A stretch of DNA of 64,000 nucleotides from Nocardiopsis mwathae (lineage in GTDB: Bacteria > Actinomycetota > Actinomycetes > Streptosporangiales > Streptosporangiaceae). Shown piece by piece: positions 28,499 through 36,898 of the stretch. Positions within the stretch are counted from its first letter, which is position 1; each line of letters starts with the position of its first letter. The notes beneath the pieces were generated by a model. That model had not been told where the DNA came from. It searched no databases and worked only from the letters and a program-made list of their open reading frames with translations. The stretch is taken from NCBI RefSeq assembly GCF_014201195.1, contig NZ_JACHDS010000001.1, forward strand, positions 496,001 through 560,000, read 5' to 3'. The translations under genes and the position numbers were made by a program.

Positions 28499-29800
28499 CT
28501 ACTCCTGCCACCAGTCCTCGTCGTCGCCGCCCTTGCCGGACTTGGCGGGGACGGCGGGCGGGGACTGCTGCTTGCTGTTACCGCCCTCGATGGCCGGGGG
28601 CTCCTGGGCCGGCGGGGCGGCGACCGCGGCCTGCGCCGGGGGCGCCGGGATCGGTGCTCCCCCGCCACCGAGCAGCTGACGCAGCTGGTCCATGTGGGAC
28701 TGGATGCCGTCACGCTGGCGGCTGAGCTCGTCGACCTGCTGCTGAGCGGCGGTCATGATGCGGTCGGCCTCGGCCTTGGCATCGCCGACCAGGTGCTCGG
28801 CCTTGGACTTGGCCTCGGCCGTGATCTGCTCGGAGTTCTTCTTGGCGTTGGCGACGACCTGCTTGGCGTGCTGCTCGGCGTCGCGGCGGGTCTGCTCCGC
28901 CTGTGCGCTGGCCTTGGTCGCACGCTGCTCGGCGCTGGCGGCGCGCTCCTCGGCCTCCGAGACGAGCTTCTGCGTGGCGGCCTGGGCGGCCGCCAAGCGC
29001 TCGGCGTCCTGCCGCTCGGCCTCCTCGCGGCGGCCGGCCAGCTGGATCTCGAACTCGGCCTCCTCCTGCGCCCGCTTGGCCTCGCTCTCCTCGACGGCGC
29101 GCTGCGCCTGCGCGCGCATCTCGTCGGCTTGGCGCTTGGCTGTCTGCAGGGTCTCGTCGCGCTCGCGCTTGGCGGACGCGCGGGCCGTGGCGCACTCGCG
29201 CTCGGTGGTGGTCCGCAGCTTGGCGATCTCACCCTCGAACGTCGCGCGCTTCTCGGCGATCTCGTGGTCGACCGCGGAGCGCTTCTTCTGCACCTCGCGC
29301 TCGGTGGTCGAGGTCAGTTCGTCGGCTTCGCGGCGGGCGGTGGTGCGGATCTCCTCCGCCTCGTTCTCGGCGCCCGTGCGCATCTCGTCCGCCTCGCGCT
29401 GGGCGGTCGTGCGCAGTTCGGTCGCCTCGTTCTCGGCGGCGGCGCGCATCTCGGCGGCCTCGATCTTGGCCGCGGACTTGATGTCGTTGGACTCGGCGCG
29501 GGCGCCCTGGACGAGTTCGGTGGCCTGCTCCTCGGCGAGCCGGAGCAGCTGCTCGATGCGGGCGCCCAGACCGGAGTAGGTGGGACGCTCCTGCTCCTGG
29601 ATCTGGCGCTTGGCCTCGGTGAGCTCCTTGCGCGTGCGCTCGGCCTCTTCGCGGGCCTGGGCCAGCTCGTTCTGCTTCTGGCCGATGAACTCCATGACCT
29701 GGTGCCGGTCGTAACCACGCAGCACCACGTCGAACTCGGTGGCTTGATTGCCTTCCTCGAAGAAATTGCTGAGCTGGGCTTCAATATCTGGCGACGACAT
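28499..29800 (-). CDS. filP: FilP/DivIVA-like coiled-coil cytoskeletal protein
   Basis: 433 aa. The N-terminus (MSSPDIEAQLSNFFEEGNQ, then EFDVVLRGYDRHQVMEFI) resembles the DivIVA/Wag31 lipid-binding head. Residues about 50-345 are an almost unbroken Ala/Glu/Arg coiled coil with repeated motifs such as EADEMRTGAENEAEEIRTTA. The C-terminus is Pro/Gln-rich and disordered, ending DDEDWWQE. Streptomyces FilP is an intermediate-filament-like protein giving hyphal rigidity and interacting with DivIVA and Scy; position beside mce, thiolase and meaB matches the FilP/Scy locus. ATG 29800 has AGGA about 9 nt upstream. It could instead be a short Scy-type protein. Confidence 0.82.
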   Translation of the reverse strand: MSSPDIEAQLSNFFEEGNQATEFDVVLRGYDRHQVMEFIGQKQNELAQAREEAERTRKELTEAKRQIQEQERPTYSGLGARIEQLLRLAEEQATELVQGARAESNDIKSAAKIEAAEMRAAAENEATELRTTAQREADEMRTGAENEAEEIRTTARREADELTSTTEREVQKKRSAVDHEIAEKRATFEGEIAKLRTTTERECATARASAKRERDETLQTAKRQADEMRAQAQRAVEESEAKRAQEEAEFEIQLAGRREEAERQDAERLAAAQAATQKLVSEAEERAASAEQRATKASAQAEQTRRDAEQHAKQVVANAKKNSEQITAEAKSKAEHLVGDAKAEADRIMTAAQQQVDELSRQRDGIQSHMDQLRQLLGGGGAPIPAPPAQAAVAAPPAQEPPAIEGGNSKQQSPPAVPAKSGKGGDDEDWWQE

Positions 29801-30081
29801 GTGGCGGAATCCTGAACGGGTGACGAGTCGGCTACGTATGCGGAGATTGTCGTGTGGAGAGCCACGAGGTGACGTGGAGGACGGCTCCTCGCACCTCGGA
29901 TCGGCGGTAGCACTTTCCCGGGAAGGGTACTCCGCGAGGTCCTTCCGCGTTGGGATGTTCGCTCCATTGATGCGGTGTGCCCAACGGAGGCGCATGCCGT
30001 GCGTTGTCGACCCGCCTCGACGAGTCTGCATACGTACGGGGGGACGGATGCCGCAGACGATCCGAGTCTGGCGACTAGCAG

Positions 30082-30109
30082 ACTTTATCAAGCTCAGGCC
30101 TTTTCGGAA
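30082..30109 (-). promoter_or_regulatory. Possible filP promoter in a 431-bp gap
   Basis: On the minus strand TTCCGA (30109-30104), a 16-nt spacer and TAAAGT (30087-30082). The same GATAAAGT context occurs in the rrn promoter at 59038-59045. This would give filP a leader of about 275 nt. The remaining 29801-30231 region holds only weak hairpins and no gene. Confidence 0.35.
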
Positions 30110-30231
30110 GGGCCTTTCGGTAGGTTCCTGCCCAGGTCCTCGGTCGTGGTGCGACCGGGACATGCGACGACACGTGAAGTGACGGTTACATCACGCTACC
30201 GCGATATCGCCTGTGGGCCATGCCTTGTCGG

Positions 30232-30702
30232 CTACCGGGCGTGTCCACCGGGTGCGCCGGCCGACTGGACCAGTTCGGTCAGCACCCCTCCGCAGTCCTT
30301 CGGGTGCAGGAACGTGATCAGCGACCCCATCGAGCCGGTGCGCGGCTCGCCCAGCACGCGGACCCCGCGCTCGCCCACGGCGGCGGCCTCGCCAGCCACA
30401 TCGGCGGTGCCGAACGCGATGTGGTGCACCCCCTCCCCGTTCTTGGCCAGGAACTTCGCCACCGGCGAGTCTTCGCGGACGGGCTCCAGAAGCTGCAGGT
30501 AGCTGGCCCCGCCGTCGTCGGTGCCGTTGATCCGCAGCATCGCCTCGCGGACGCCCTGCTCCTCGTTGACCTCCTCGTGGGCGACCTCGAAGCCGTAGGT
30601 GTCCCGATAGAACCGTACGGCGGCGTCCAGATCGCGGCAGGCGATGCCGATGTGGTCGATGCGGGTGAACGGAGACACGGATTCGGACGCAGCGGCGGAC
30701 AC
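30232..30702 (-). CDS. mce: Methylmalonyl-CoA epimerase
   Basis: Interconverts (S)- and (R)-methylmalonyl-CoA between propionyl-CoA carboxylase and the B12 mutase. 156 aa VOC-fold protein. Metal ligands are visible in RIDHIGIAC (His), SYLQLLEP (Glu), GEGVHHIAF (His) and GVLTELVQ (Glu). Start GTG 30702 has GGGAGG 9 nt upstream; the frame is open far upstream on the minus strand but that is antisense to the thiolase. Divergent from the thiolase, as in Rv1322A-Rv1323. Confidence 0.94.
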   Translation of the reverse strand: MSAAASESVSPFTRIDHIGIACRDLDAAVRFYRDTYGFEVAHEEVNEEQGVREAMLRINGTDDGGASYLQLLEPVREDSPVAKFLAKNGEGVHHIAFGTADVAGEAAAVGERGVRVLGEPRTGSMGSLITFLHPKDCGGVLTELVQSAGAPGGHAR

Positions 30703-30822
30703 GGTCGCGGACCTCCCGGAAAGTGGGTCAAGGGCGTATATGTATCGTGACAGACCAGGTGTCGTGAGCGGACTGGCCACCAGCCACGAAAACACACACG
30801 AGTACACATGGAGGCACACCCA
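30703..30822. promoter_or_regulatory. Divergent mce/thiolase promoter region
   Basis: The 120-bp gap has one AT-rich stretch, GTATATGTATCGTGAC (30736-30751), usable as -10 material on either strand (TATCGT or TATACG). No confident -35 pair was found. Confidence 0.35.
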
Positions 30823-32010
30823 ATGCCCGGATCCGTCATCGTCAGTGGAGCCCGGACGCCCACCGGGCGCCTGCTCGGGTCGCTCACCGGTTTCCAGGCC
30901 GTCGACCTGGGCGCCGTCGCCATCGAGGCGGCGCTGCAGCGGGCCCGGATCCGCGGCGACCAGGTGGGCTACGTGGTCATGGGCCAGGTCCTGCAGGCCG
31001 GCGCGGGGCAGATCCCGTCGCGCCAGGCCGCGGTGAAGGCCGGCATTCCGATGAACGTGCCCTCCCTGACCATCAACAAGGTGTGCCTGTCGGGCCTCGA
31101 CGCGATCGCGCTCGCCGACCAGCTCATCGCCGCGGGCGAGTTCGACGTCGTCGTGGCCGGGGGCATGGAGTCGATGACCAACGCCCCGCACCTGCTGCCC
31201 AAGTCGCGCCAGGGGTACAAGTACGGTTCGGTCGAGATGCTCGACGCGACCGCCCACGACGGCCTCACCGACGCCTTCGACAACGAGTCCATGGGTGCCT
31301 CCACCGAGCGGCACAACGCGCGCCTCGGCATCGGCCGCGCCGAGCAGGACGCCTTCGCCGCGCGCTCCCACCGGCTGGCCGCCGCCGCCATCAAGGACGG
31401 CCGGTTCGCCGATGAGATCGTGCCGGTGAGCATCCCGCAGCGAAGGGGCGAGCCGCGCGTCTTCGGCGAGGACGAGGGGGTGCGCCCGGAGACCACCGCC
31501 GAGAGCCTGGGGCGGCTGCGCCCCGCCTTCGACGCCGACGGCACCATCACCGCCGGGTCCTCCTCGCAGATCTCCGACGGTGCCTCCGCCGTCGTCGTGA
31601 TGAGCAGGGCCAAGGCCGAGGAGCTGGGCTGCGCGGTCCTCGCCGAGATCGGCGCGCACGGCAACGTCGCCGGCCCGGACAACTCCCTGCACTCCCAGCC
31701 GTCCAACGCCATCGAGCACGCGCTGGCCAAGGCGGGCAAGCAGGTGGGCGACCTCGACCTGATCGAGATCAATGAGGCCTTCGCCAGCGTCGCCCTGCAG
31801 TCCACGCGCGACCTGGGCGTGTCCGAGGACATCGTGAACGTCAACGGCGGCGCCATCGCGCTGGGCCACCCGATCGGCGCCTCCGGCGCCCGCATCGCGG
31901 TCACGCTCATCCACGAGCTGCGCCGCCGCGGCGGCGGACTGGGCGCGGCCGCCCTGTGCGGTGGCGGCGGACAGGGCGACGCCCTGCTCTTCCAGGTCCC
32001 CGGGGCCTGA
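30823..32010 (+). CDS. Acetyl-CoA C-acetyltransferase (thiolase)
   Basis: Condenses two acetyl-CoA to acetoacetyl-CoA or cleaves 3-ketoacyl-CoA. 395 aa. Nucleophile Cys88 in [10 protein letters not shown], substrate site NEAFA, His in [15 protein letters not shown] and the second Cys in [14 protein letters not shown] 30823 is preferred because GGAGG (30810-30814) lies 8 nt upstream; ATG 30808 would overlap that site. Matches the FadA4 position in mycobacteria. Confidence 0.95.
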   Translation: MPGSVIVSGARTPTGRLLGSLTGFQAVDLGAVAIEAALQRARIRGDQVGYVVMGQVLQAGAGQIPSRQAAVKAGIPMNVPSLTINKVCLSGLDAIALADQLIAAGEFDVVVAGGMESMTNAPHLLPKSRQGYKYGSVEMLDATAHDGLTDAFDNESMGASTERHNARLGIGRAEQDAFAARSHRLAAAAIKDGRFADEIVPVSIPQRRGEPRVFGEDEGVRPETTAESLGRLRPAFDADGTITAGSSSQISDGASAVVVMSRAKAEELGCAVLAEIGAHGNVAGPDNSLHSQPSNAIEHALAKAGKQVGDLDLIEINEAFASVALQSTRDLGVSEDIVNVNGGAIALGHPIGASGARIAVTLIHELRRRGGGLGAAALCGGGGQGDALLFQVPGA

Positions 32011-32125
32011 CCCGCGCCCTTCCGCCATGACCGGCGACGCCCGGTACGGCATTCGGAGAAGCCCCGATCGACCCGCGTCGGAAAACCGCTACTCCGCTGT
32101 CGTACCGGGTGCGTAGGGTGCCCCC

Positions 32126-32680
32126 ATGAGCGATACCGAGCGTCCCGAGTCCCCCTTTCCCCGGCCCCTCACCGGCACCGAGAAGCGCGTCCTCGCCGCG
32201 GCCGCCGCGGGCGAGCGCGAAACCCTGGAAGCGTTCCTCGACGACCAGCGTGCCGCCGTGGTGCGGCGGGCGAGCGGGCTGAGCGAGGACGACGCGCGCC
32301 GGCGCCTCGTCCCCTCCAAGACGACCCTCGCCGGAATGCTCAGGCACCTGGCGATCGTCGAGCGCAACTGGTTCCAGCACCGCCTGCTCGGCCGCGACCG
32401 CGCCGAGCTCGGACTCCCCGCCGACGACCTCGCCGACGACCCGACCTGGGACCTGGCCGACGGCGACACGCTGCCCGAGCTGATCGCCGACTACGAGCGC
32501 GCGTGCGCGGAGTCCCGCGCCGCGGCCGCCGGCCTGCCCCTGGAGCGGACCTTCGTCCACCCGCAGGTCGGCGAGCTCTCGCTGCGCTGGCTCCTGGTCC
32601 ACATGGTCGAGGAGACCGCCCGCCACGCCGGGCACGCCGACATCCTGCGCGAGCAGACCGACGGAACCGCCGGCTTCTGA
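32126..32680 (+). CDS. DinB-family protein (DUF664-like)
   Basis: 184 aa four-helix-bundle protein of the DinB/mycothiol-dependent superfamily. Possible metal ligands are His in [13 protein letters not shown] and in [14 protein letters not shown], the latter being the family hallmark. Substrate unknown; members include thiol-S-transferases and maleylpyruvate isomerase. ATG 32126 lacks a Shine-Dalgarno and has TAGGGT (32114-32119) 6 nt upstream, fitting a leaderless mRNA. Confidence 0.88.
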   Translation: MSDTERPESPFPRPLTGTEKRVLAAAAAGERETLEAFLDDQRAAVVRRASGLSEDDARRRLVPSKTTLAGMLRHLAIVERNWFQHRLLGRDRAELGLPADDLADDPTWDLADGDTLPELIADYERACAESRAAAAGLPLERTFVHPQVGELSLRWLLVHMVEETARHAGHADILREQTDGTAGF

Positions 32681-32806
32681 CCCGGTGCCCGGCACTCCGG
32701 GCAACGCGCGGCCGGGGGCCTGCTGTGACACGGCTCTCCTCACCCTTGCGATACTCGGCGTCATCGGATCTTTCCGACACGGACACACTCAACGCCGAGG
32801 AGTCGC

Positions 32807-33754
32807 ATGCAGGCCCCCGAACTCGTCGAACGCATGCTCCGGGGAGACCGCCGCGCTGTCGCGCGGACGATCTCCCTGGTGGAGAACGCCGCCCCGCAGC
32901 TGCGGGAGATCATGGCGGGGCTCGCGCCGCACACCGGGCGGGCGCGCATCGTGGGGCTCACCGGCTCGCCGGGCGTGGGTAAGTCGACCTCCACCAACGC
33001 GCTGGTGAAGGCGCTGCGGGCGCGTGACGAGAGTGTCGCGGTACTCGCCGTCGACCCGTCCTCGCCGTTCTCCGGCGGCGCCCTGCTCGGCGACCGTGTC
33101 CGCATGCAGGAGCACGCCACCGACGGCGGCGTCTTCATCCGCTCCATGGCCAGCCGCGGGCACCTCGGCGGCCTCTCCTGGGCCACCCCGCACGCCCTGC
33201 GCGTCCTGGACGCGGCCGGCTTCGGCGTGATCCTGGTGGAGACGGTGGGCGTGGGCCAGGCCGAGGTGGACATCGCGCGGCACGCCGACACCACGGTGGT
33301 GCTCTGCGCGCCCGGAATGGGTGACAGCGTGCAGGCGGCCAAGGCCGGGGTGCTGGAGATCGCCGACATCTTCGTGGTGAACAAGGCCGACCGCGAGGGG
33401 GCGCGGGTGACCGCGCGTGAGCTGCGCCAGATGGTCGGCCAGGTGGAGCACGGCCCCGGGGAGTGGAAGCCGCCGATCGTCAGCACCGTGGCCGCCAAGG
33501 GCGAGGGCATCGACGAGCTGCTGGGGCGACTCGACGAGCACCATGCCCACCTGACGGCCACCGGGGAGGCGGACCGCCGCAGGTTCGCCCGCGCGCGCGA
33601 GGAGATCGAGGCGATCGTGATGAGCACCCTGCGGGCGCGGCTCGGCGACGTCCACGGCCACGCCGCCCTGGACAAGCTCGCCGACGCGGTCGCGACCGGC
33701 CACGGCGACCCCTACAGCGCCGCCGACACCCTCCTGGCCGCCCTCGACACCTGA
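32807..33754 (+). CDS. meaB: Methylmalonyl-CoA mutase-associated GTPase MeaB
   Basis: G3E P-loop GTPase that gates cofactor loading and protects B12-dependent acyl-CoA mutases. 315 aa. Walker A GSPGVGKS at residues 53-60, AVDPSSPFSGGALLGDRVRM as the switch region, ETVGVGQAEVDI and NKAD as base-specificity motif. ATG 32807 has GAGGAG 5-6 nt upstream. It lies 3.1 kb before the mutase gene, close to mce, so it probably serves that mutase. Confidence 0.95.
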   Translation: MQAPELVERMLRGDRRAVARTISLVENAAPQLREIMAGLAPHTGRARIVGLTGSPGVGKSTSTNALVKALRARDESVAVLAVDPSSPFSGGALLGDRVRMQEHATDGGVFIRSMASRGHLGGLSWATPHALRVLDAAGFGVILVETVGVGQAEVDIARHADTTVVLCAPGMGDSVQAAKAGVLEIADIFVVNKADREGARVTARELRQMVGQVEHGPGEWKPPIVSTVAAKGEGIDELLGRLDEHHAHLTATGEADRRRFARAREEIEAIVMSTLRARLGDVHGHAALDKLADAVATGHGDPYSAADTLLAALDT

Positions 33755-33773
33755 AGCCCTGCACCACACCTCC

Positions 33774-33836
33774 GTCGGTCTCGGGCGGGCGGTTCGAACT
33801 CCCGCCGGGAGTTCGAACCGCCCGCCCGAGACCGAC
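33774..33836. terminator. Perfect 30-bp palindrome between meaB and the chitinase gene
   Basis: Arms 33774-33803 and 33807-33836 are perfectly complementary with a 3-nt loop (GCC). The arm starts GTCGGTCTCGGGCGGGCGG. It begins 19 nt after the meaB stop and lies between convergent genes, so it should work as a bidirectional terminator. Confidence 0.85.
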
Positions 33837-33970
33837 CGCGGCGAAGGCCGTCCCGCCCGGGTGCACTCCGGGCGGGACGGCGTCGGGTGGCGGCCCGCCG
33901 CACCGGGCCGCCACCGGGTGAGGACCAGGGCCGGGAGGGGATGGGCCCCGGGTCCTCTTTCGGGGGTGGG

Positions 33971-35944
33971 TCAGGAGTCGAGCGCCTCGTCGAGGGCCGA
34001 CATCAGAGAGCCTTGGGCGTCGTCACCGTCCAGCGACCAGATCATGACGCCGTTGAGGTCGCGCCCCTTGGCCCATTCGACCTTCTGCTTCATCGAGATC
34101 TCGTCGTCGTAGGTCCACCACGTGCTTCCGTTGTACAGCCAGGCGGTTCCGGCCTCGTCGTCGCGGTGGAGCGTGTACCCCCGGTTCGGGAGTTCCCTGA
34201 TCCGCTTCCAGTCCTCGTACCCGTCCTCGTAGGTGCCGCGGGCGGGACCGGTGGCCTGCTGGAAGAGACCGTCGCCGTTGGGACCGGGCTGGACGCCCGT
34301 CCAGCCGCGGCTGTAGAAGGGGACGCCGAGGACCAGGTCGGCGGGGTCGGCACCGCGGTCGACCCACGCGTCGATGGCGATCTCGCTACTGAAGAACCGC
34401 GGACCGGGGTCGCCTTCGACCAGGACCAGGTTGGACTGGTGGTTGGTGTAGTCCTCCCAGGCGCCGTGGTAGTCGTAGCCCTGAACGGTCACGAAGTCGA
34501 AGTCGGGCATGATCTTCTCGACCTCGAACCCCGCCTCGACCTTCTCCGGGTCGGCCGGCATGAACGACGTCAGCTCGTAGTAGCGCCCGGTCTCCTGTTC
34601 GAGGGCGTCCAGCTGGGTGCGGAACTCACGCACCAGGGCGGTGAAGTTCTCCTTGTCCTCCGGGCGGACGATGTTGTCCTCGTGCCCCTCGGAGCCCGGC
34701 CACTCCCAGTCCAGGTCGATGCCGTCGAACACGCCGTAGGCGGCGCCGGGGCCGCCCGCGCCGTCGAAGGGCGGGAGGTTGCCGCGCAGGAACATGTCGA
34801 TGCACGAGGACGCCATGCGCTGGCGGGACTCGGGCGTCAGGGCGGCGTCGGAGATGTACTTCGACCAGGTCCACCCGCCGATGGAGAGGTTGACCTTCAG
34901 GTGCGGGTGCTTCTCCTTGAGCTTGAGCAGCTGGTTGAAGTTCCCGCGCAGGTCCTGGTCCCAGCGGTCGGCGACGCCGTCGACGCTCTCGTCGGCGCGG
35001 AAGGAACGCCCGTAGTCGGCCCACGCGTCGCCCTGTCCGGCCTGGTTGACCTGGAAGCACTGTCCGTTGCGGTTGATGTTGGCGAAGGCGTAGTTGATGT
35101 GGGTGAGCTTGGCGGCGGTGTCACTGGTGTCGATGTTCTTCACCAGGTAGCCGCGGTCGTAGATGCCCCACTGGGTGAAGTAGCCGACCCGGCGCTCGTC
35201 GTCGGAGGGCTGCCCGCCGTTGCGTTCGGCGGTGCGGGCGGTGACGGGCGGGCTCGCGTCGGACCGGTTGCCGGCGGCGTCGAAGGCGCGGACGCCGAAG
35301 GTGTACTCGGTGTCGGGGGTCAGGCCGCCGACGGTGCCACTGGTGGTGTCGCCGATGACGGTGCGCACGACCTCGCCGTCGGCGCCGAGGATCTCGTATC
35401 CGGCCACGCCCACGTTGTCGGTGGAGGCGGTCCACTGGAGGGTGATGCTGGTGGCGGTGGTGCCGAGGACGCTCACGTCACCGGGGACGGTGGGCGGCTC
35501 GGTGTCGTCCTCGCCCGGGCCTCCGGCGCACGGCGCGTTGTTGAGCGTGCAGTTCACCGGGGCGGTGTCGCCACCGGAGAAGGAGCCGTTGAAGCCGATC
35601 TGGTAGGTGCCCCCGGCGGGGACGGATGCGCCCCATCCGGGCGGGGTGAGCGTGTAGTCGGAGCCGGAGCGCTCCATCGTGGCGTTCCACAGGCTGGTGA
35701 TGCCGGCGCCGGCGGGAAGACTGAACCGGATCGTCCAGTCGTCCAGCGTGGTCGAGGACTGGTTGTCGATGGTGAGCTGGCCGCTGTAGCCGGTGTCCCA
35801 CTTCGCCCCTTCGGTGTAGACGACGGTGACACCGGAGGGGGCGGTGGGAGCGGCGGACGCGGGGGCCGCGATGAGTGCGAGCGGGGCGACGAGGAGCGCC
35901 GCGATCGACGCGGCGAGCCAGCCTCGTTTGCGGGGGATACTCAC
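33971..35944 (-). CDS. Secreted GH18 chitinase with CBM2 and fibronectin type III domains
   Basis: Extracellular endochitinase, 657 aa. Signal peptide MSIPRKRGWLAASIAALL... with cleavage after about ASA (residue 30). A CBM2-like module follows (about 33-140, with surface Trp in KWDTGYSGQL, LDDWTIRF and PPGWGAS), then a FnIII domain (about 160-245), then GH18 from about 252. The catalytic motif FDGIDLDWE lies at 406-414 with Glu414 as proton donor, and VTVQGYDYHG completes the site. GTG 35944 has AGGAG 10 nt upstream. No DasR-type operator was recognised upstream. Confidence 0.95.
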   Translation of the reverse strand: MSIPRKRGWLAASIAALLVAPLALIAAPASAAPTAPSGVTVVYTEGAKWDTGYSGQLTIDNQSSTTLDDWTIRFSLPAGAGITSLWNATMERSGSDYTLTPPGWGASVPAGGTYQIGFNGSFSGGDTAPVNCTLNNAPCAGGPGEDDTEPPTVPGDVSVLGTTATSITLQWTASTDNVGVAGYEILGADGEVVRTVIGDTTSGTVGGLTPDTEYTFGVRAFDAAGNRSDASPPVTARTAERNGGQPSDDERRVGYFTQWGIYDRGYLVKNIDTSDTAAKLTHINYAFANINRNGQCFQVNQAGQGDAWADYGRSFRADESVDGVADRWDQDLRGNFNQLLKLKEKHPHLKVNLSIGGWTWSKYISDAALTPESRQRMASSCIDMFLRGNLPPFDGAGGPGAAYGVFDGIDLDWEWPGSEGHEDNIVRPEDKENFTALVREFRTQLDALEQETGRYYELTSFMPADPEKVEAGFEVEKIMPDFDFVTVQGYDYHGAWEDYTNHQSNLVLVEGDPGPRFFSSEIAIDAWVDRGADPADLVLGVPFYSRGWTGVQPGPNGDGLFQQATGPARGTYEDGYEDWKRIRELPNRGYTLHRDDEAGTAWLYNGSTWWTYDDEISMKQKVEWAKGRDLNGVMIWSLDGDDAQGSLMSALDEALDS

Positions 35945-36016
35945 GTTGCTGCATCTCCTGTGAAGTAGGAGCTTCAGGGGGATGTGGTTCGGGAGATGTC
36001 CTGCTTCGGCCACCAA

Positions 36017-36041
36017 TTTTTAGGAAACTTAACTATTAGTT
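36017..36041 (-). promoter_or_regulatory. AT-rich element in the chitinase promoter
   Basis: TTTTTAGGAAACTTAACTAT and the following TAGTT form a conspicuous AT island about 75-95 bp upstream of the chitinase start, containing TTAGGAAAC. Elements of this kind occur upstream of secreted polysaccharide-degrading enzymes in related bacteria, as I remember. The 316-bp divergent gap 35945-36260 also holds the marR -10 (TACAGT 36249-36254). Confidence 0.35.
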
Positions 36042-36260
36042 CGGTGAAGGGTCAACGACGTGATCGCACCTTTTCCCGCCGTCGCTGGCCAGGGGGGACG
36101 GCGGGAAAGGTCCCGGGGCGGTGGAGAAAACCAGGTGGCAGGCGCAATGCGCGGCACCGCACCGCCCCGCCGCGGCCCGGTGGCCGATGTCGGCCAGCGA
36201 GCCCCCGTTGACCAGGGGTGAGTTGAGTGTTAACCGTTCGCGGCTCGCTACAGTGGCAGC

Positions 36261-36812
36261 GTGGGAAACCCGCTGAATCTCCGGTTCGACCCGATCGAAC
36301 GCGCCCATGACAACTGGAGCCGCCACTGGGGCGCTTCCCCTGCGATGGTCGCGGTCACCTCGATCATGCGGGTGCAGCAGATCCTCATCGGCCAGCTCGA
36401 CGGTGCGCTCAAGCCCTACGGCCTGACCTTCGCCCGCTACGAGGCCCTGGTGCTGCTGACGTTCAGCTCCACCGGCGCGCTGCCGCTGGGCAAGATCGGC
36501 GAGCGGCTCATGGTGCACCCCACCAGCGTCACCAACACCATCGACCGGCTGGAGCGCCAGGGCCTGGTGCGGCGCAAGCCCAATCCGAGCGACGGCCGCG
36601 GCACGCTCGCCGAGATCACCGGCTCCGGCCGCGAGGTCGTCGAGGACGCCACCCGCGACCTGTTGGCGATGGGCTTCGGGATGGACTGCTACGACGACGG
36701 CGAGCTGTGGGACATCCACACCGTCCTGCGCCGCCTGCGCGTCGACTACGGCGACTTTCCCGATGACGTCGACGGCGCCGGCGCCCCCGGGCGCCCCTCG
36801 GGCGAACGCTGA
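36261..36812 (+). CDS. MarR-family transcriptional regulator
   Basis: 183-aa winged-helix dimeric repressor. The wHTH covers about residues 50-140: LTFARYEALVLLTFSSTGALPLGKIGERLMVHPTSVTNTIDRLERQGLVRR, then the wing KPNPSDGRGTLAEIT. GTG 36261 lacks a Shine-Dalgarno; TACAGT ends 6 nt before it. It sits directly before the mutase gene, 86 bp apart and in the same direction, so it is a candidate regulator of it, perhaps through the palindrome at 36874-36891. Confidence 0.9.
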   Translation: MGNPLNLRFDPIERAHDNWSRHWGASPAMVAVTSIMRVQQILIGQLDGALKPYGLTFARYEALVLLTFSSTGALPLGKIGERLMVHPTSVTNTIDRLERQGLVRRKPNPSDGRGTLAEITGSGREVVEDATRDLLAMGFGMDCYDDGELWDIHTVLRRLRVDYGDFPDDVDGAGAPGRPSGER

Positions 36813-36873
36813 CGCGCGGTCCGACCGGGGGATCGGGGGAGAGCGGTACGCGTCCGCCACCCCTATCGAAATT

Positions 36874-36892
36874 TAGTTGGAAGTCCTACTAT
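36874..36892 (+). promoter_or_regulatory. Mutase promoter -10 overlapped by a palindromic operator
   Basis: TAGTTGGAAGTCCTACTA (36874-36891) is an inverted repeat of the form TAGT-N-GGA-NN-TCC-N-ACTA. It overlaps TACTAT (36887-36892), the -10 hexamer lying 6 nt before ATG 36899. A bound repressor would block the promoter. Confidence 0.5.
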
Positions 36893-36898
36893 CGGAGT

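Noticed and set aside
35945-36260. DasR operator (chitin/N-acetylglucosamine control) upstream of the chitinase
   Set aside because: No ACTGGTCTAGACCACT-like palindrome could be found in the divergent gap.
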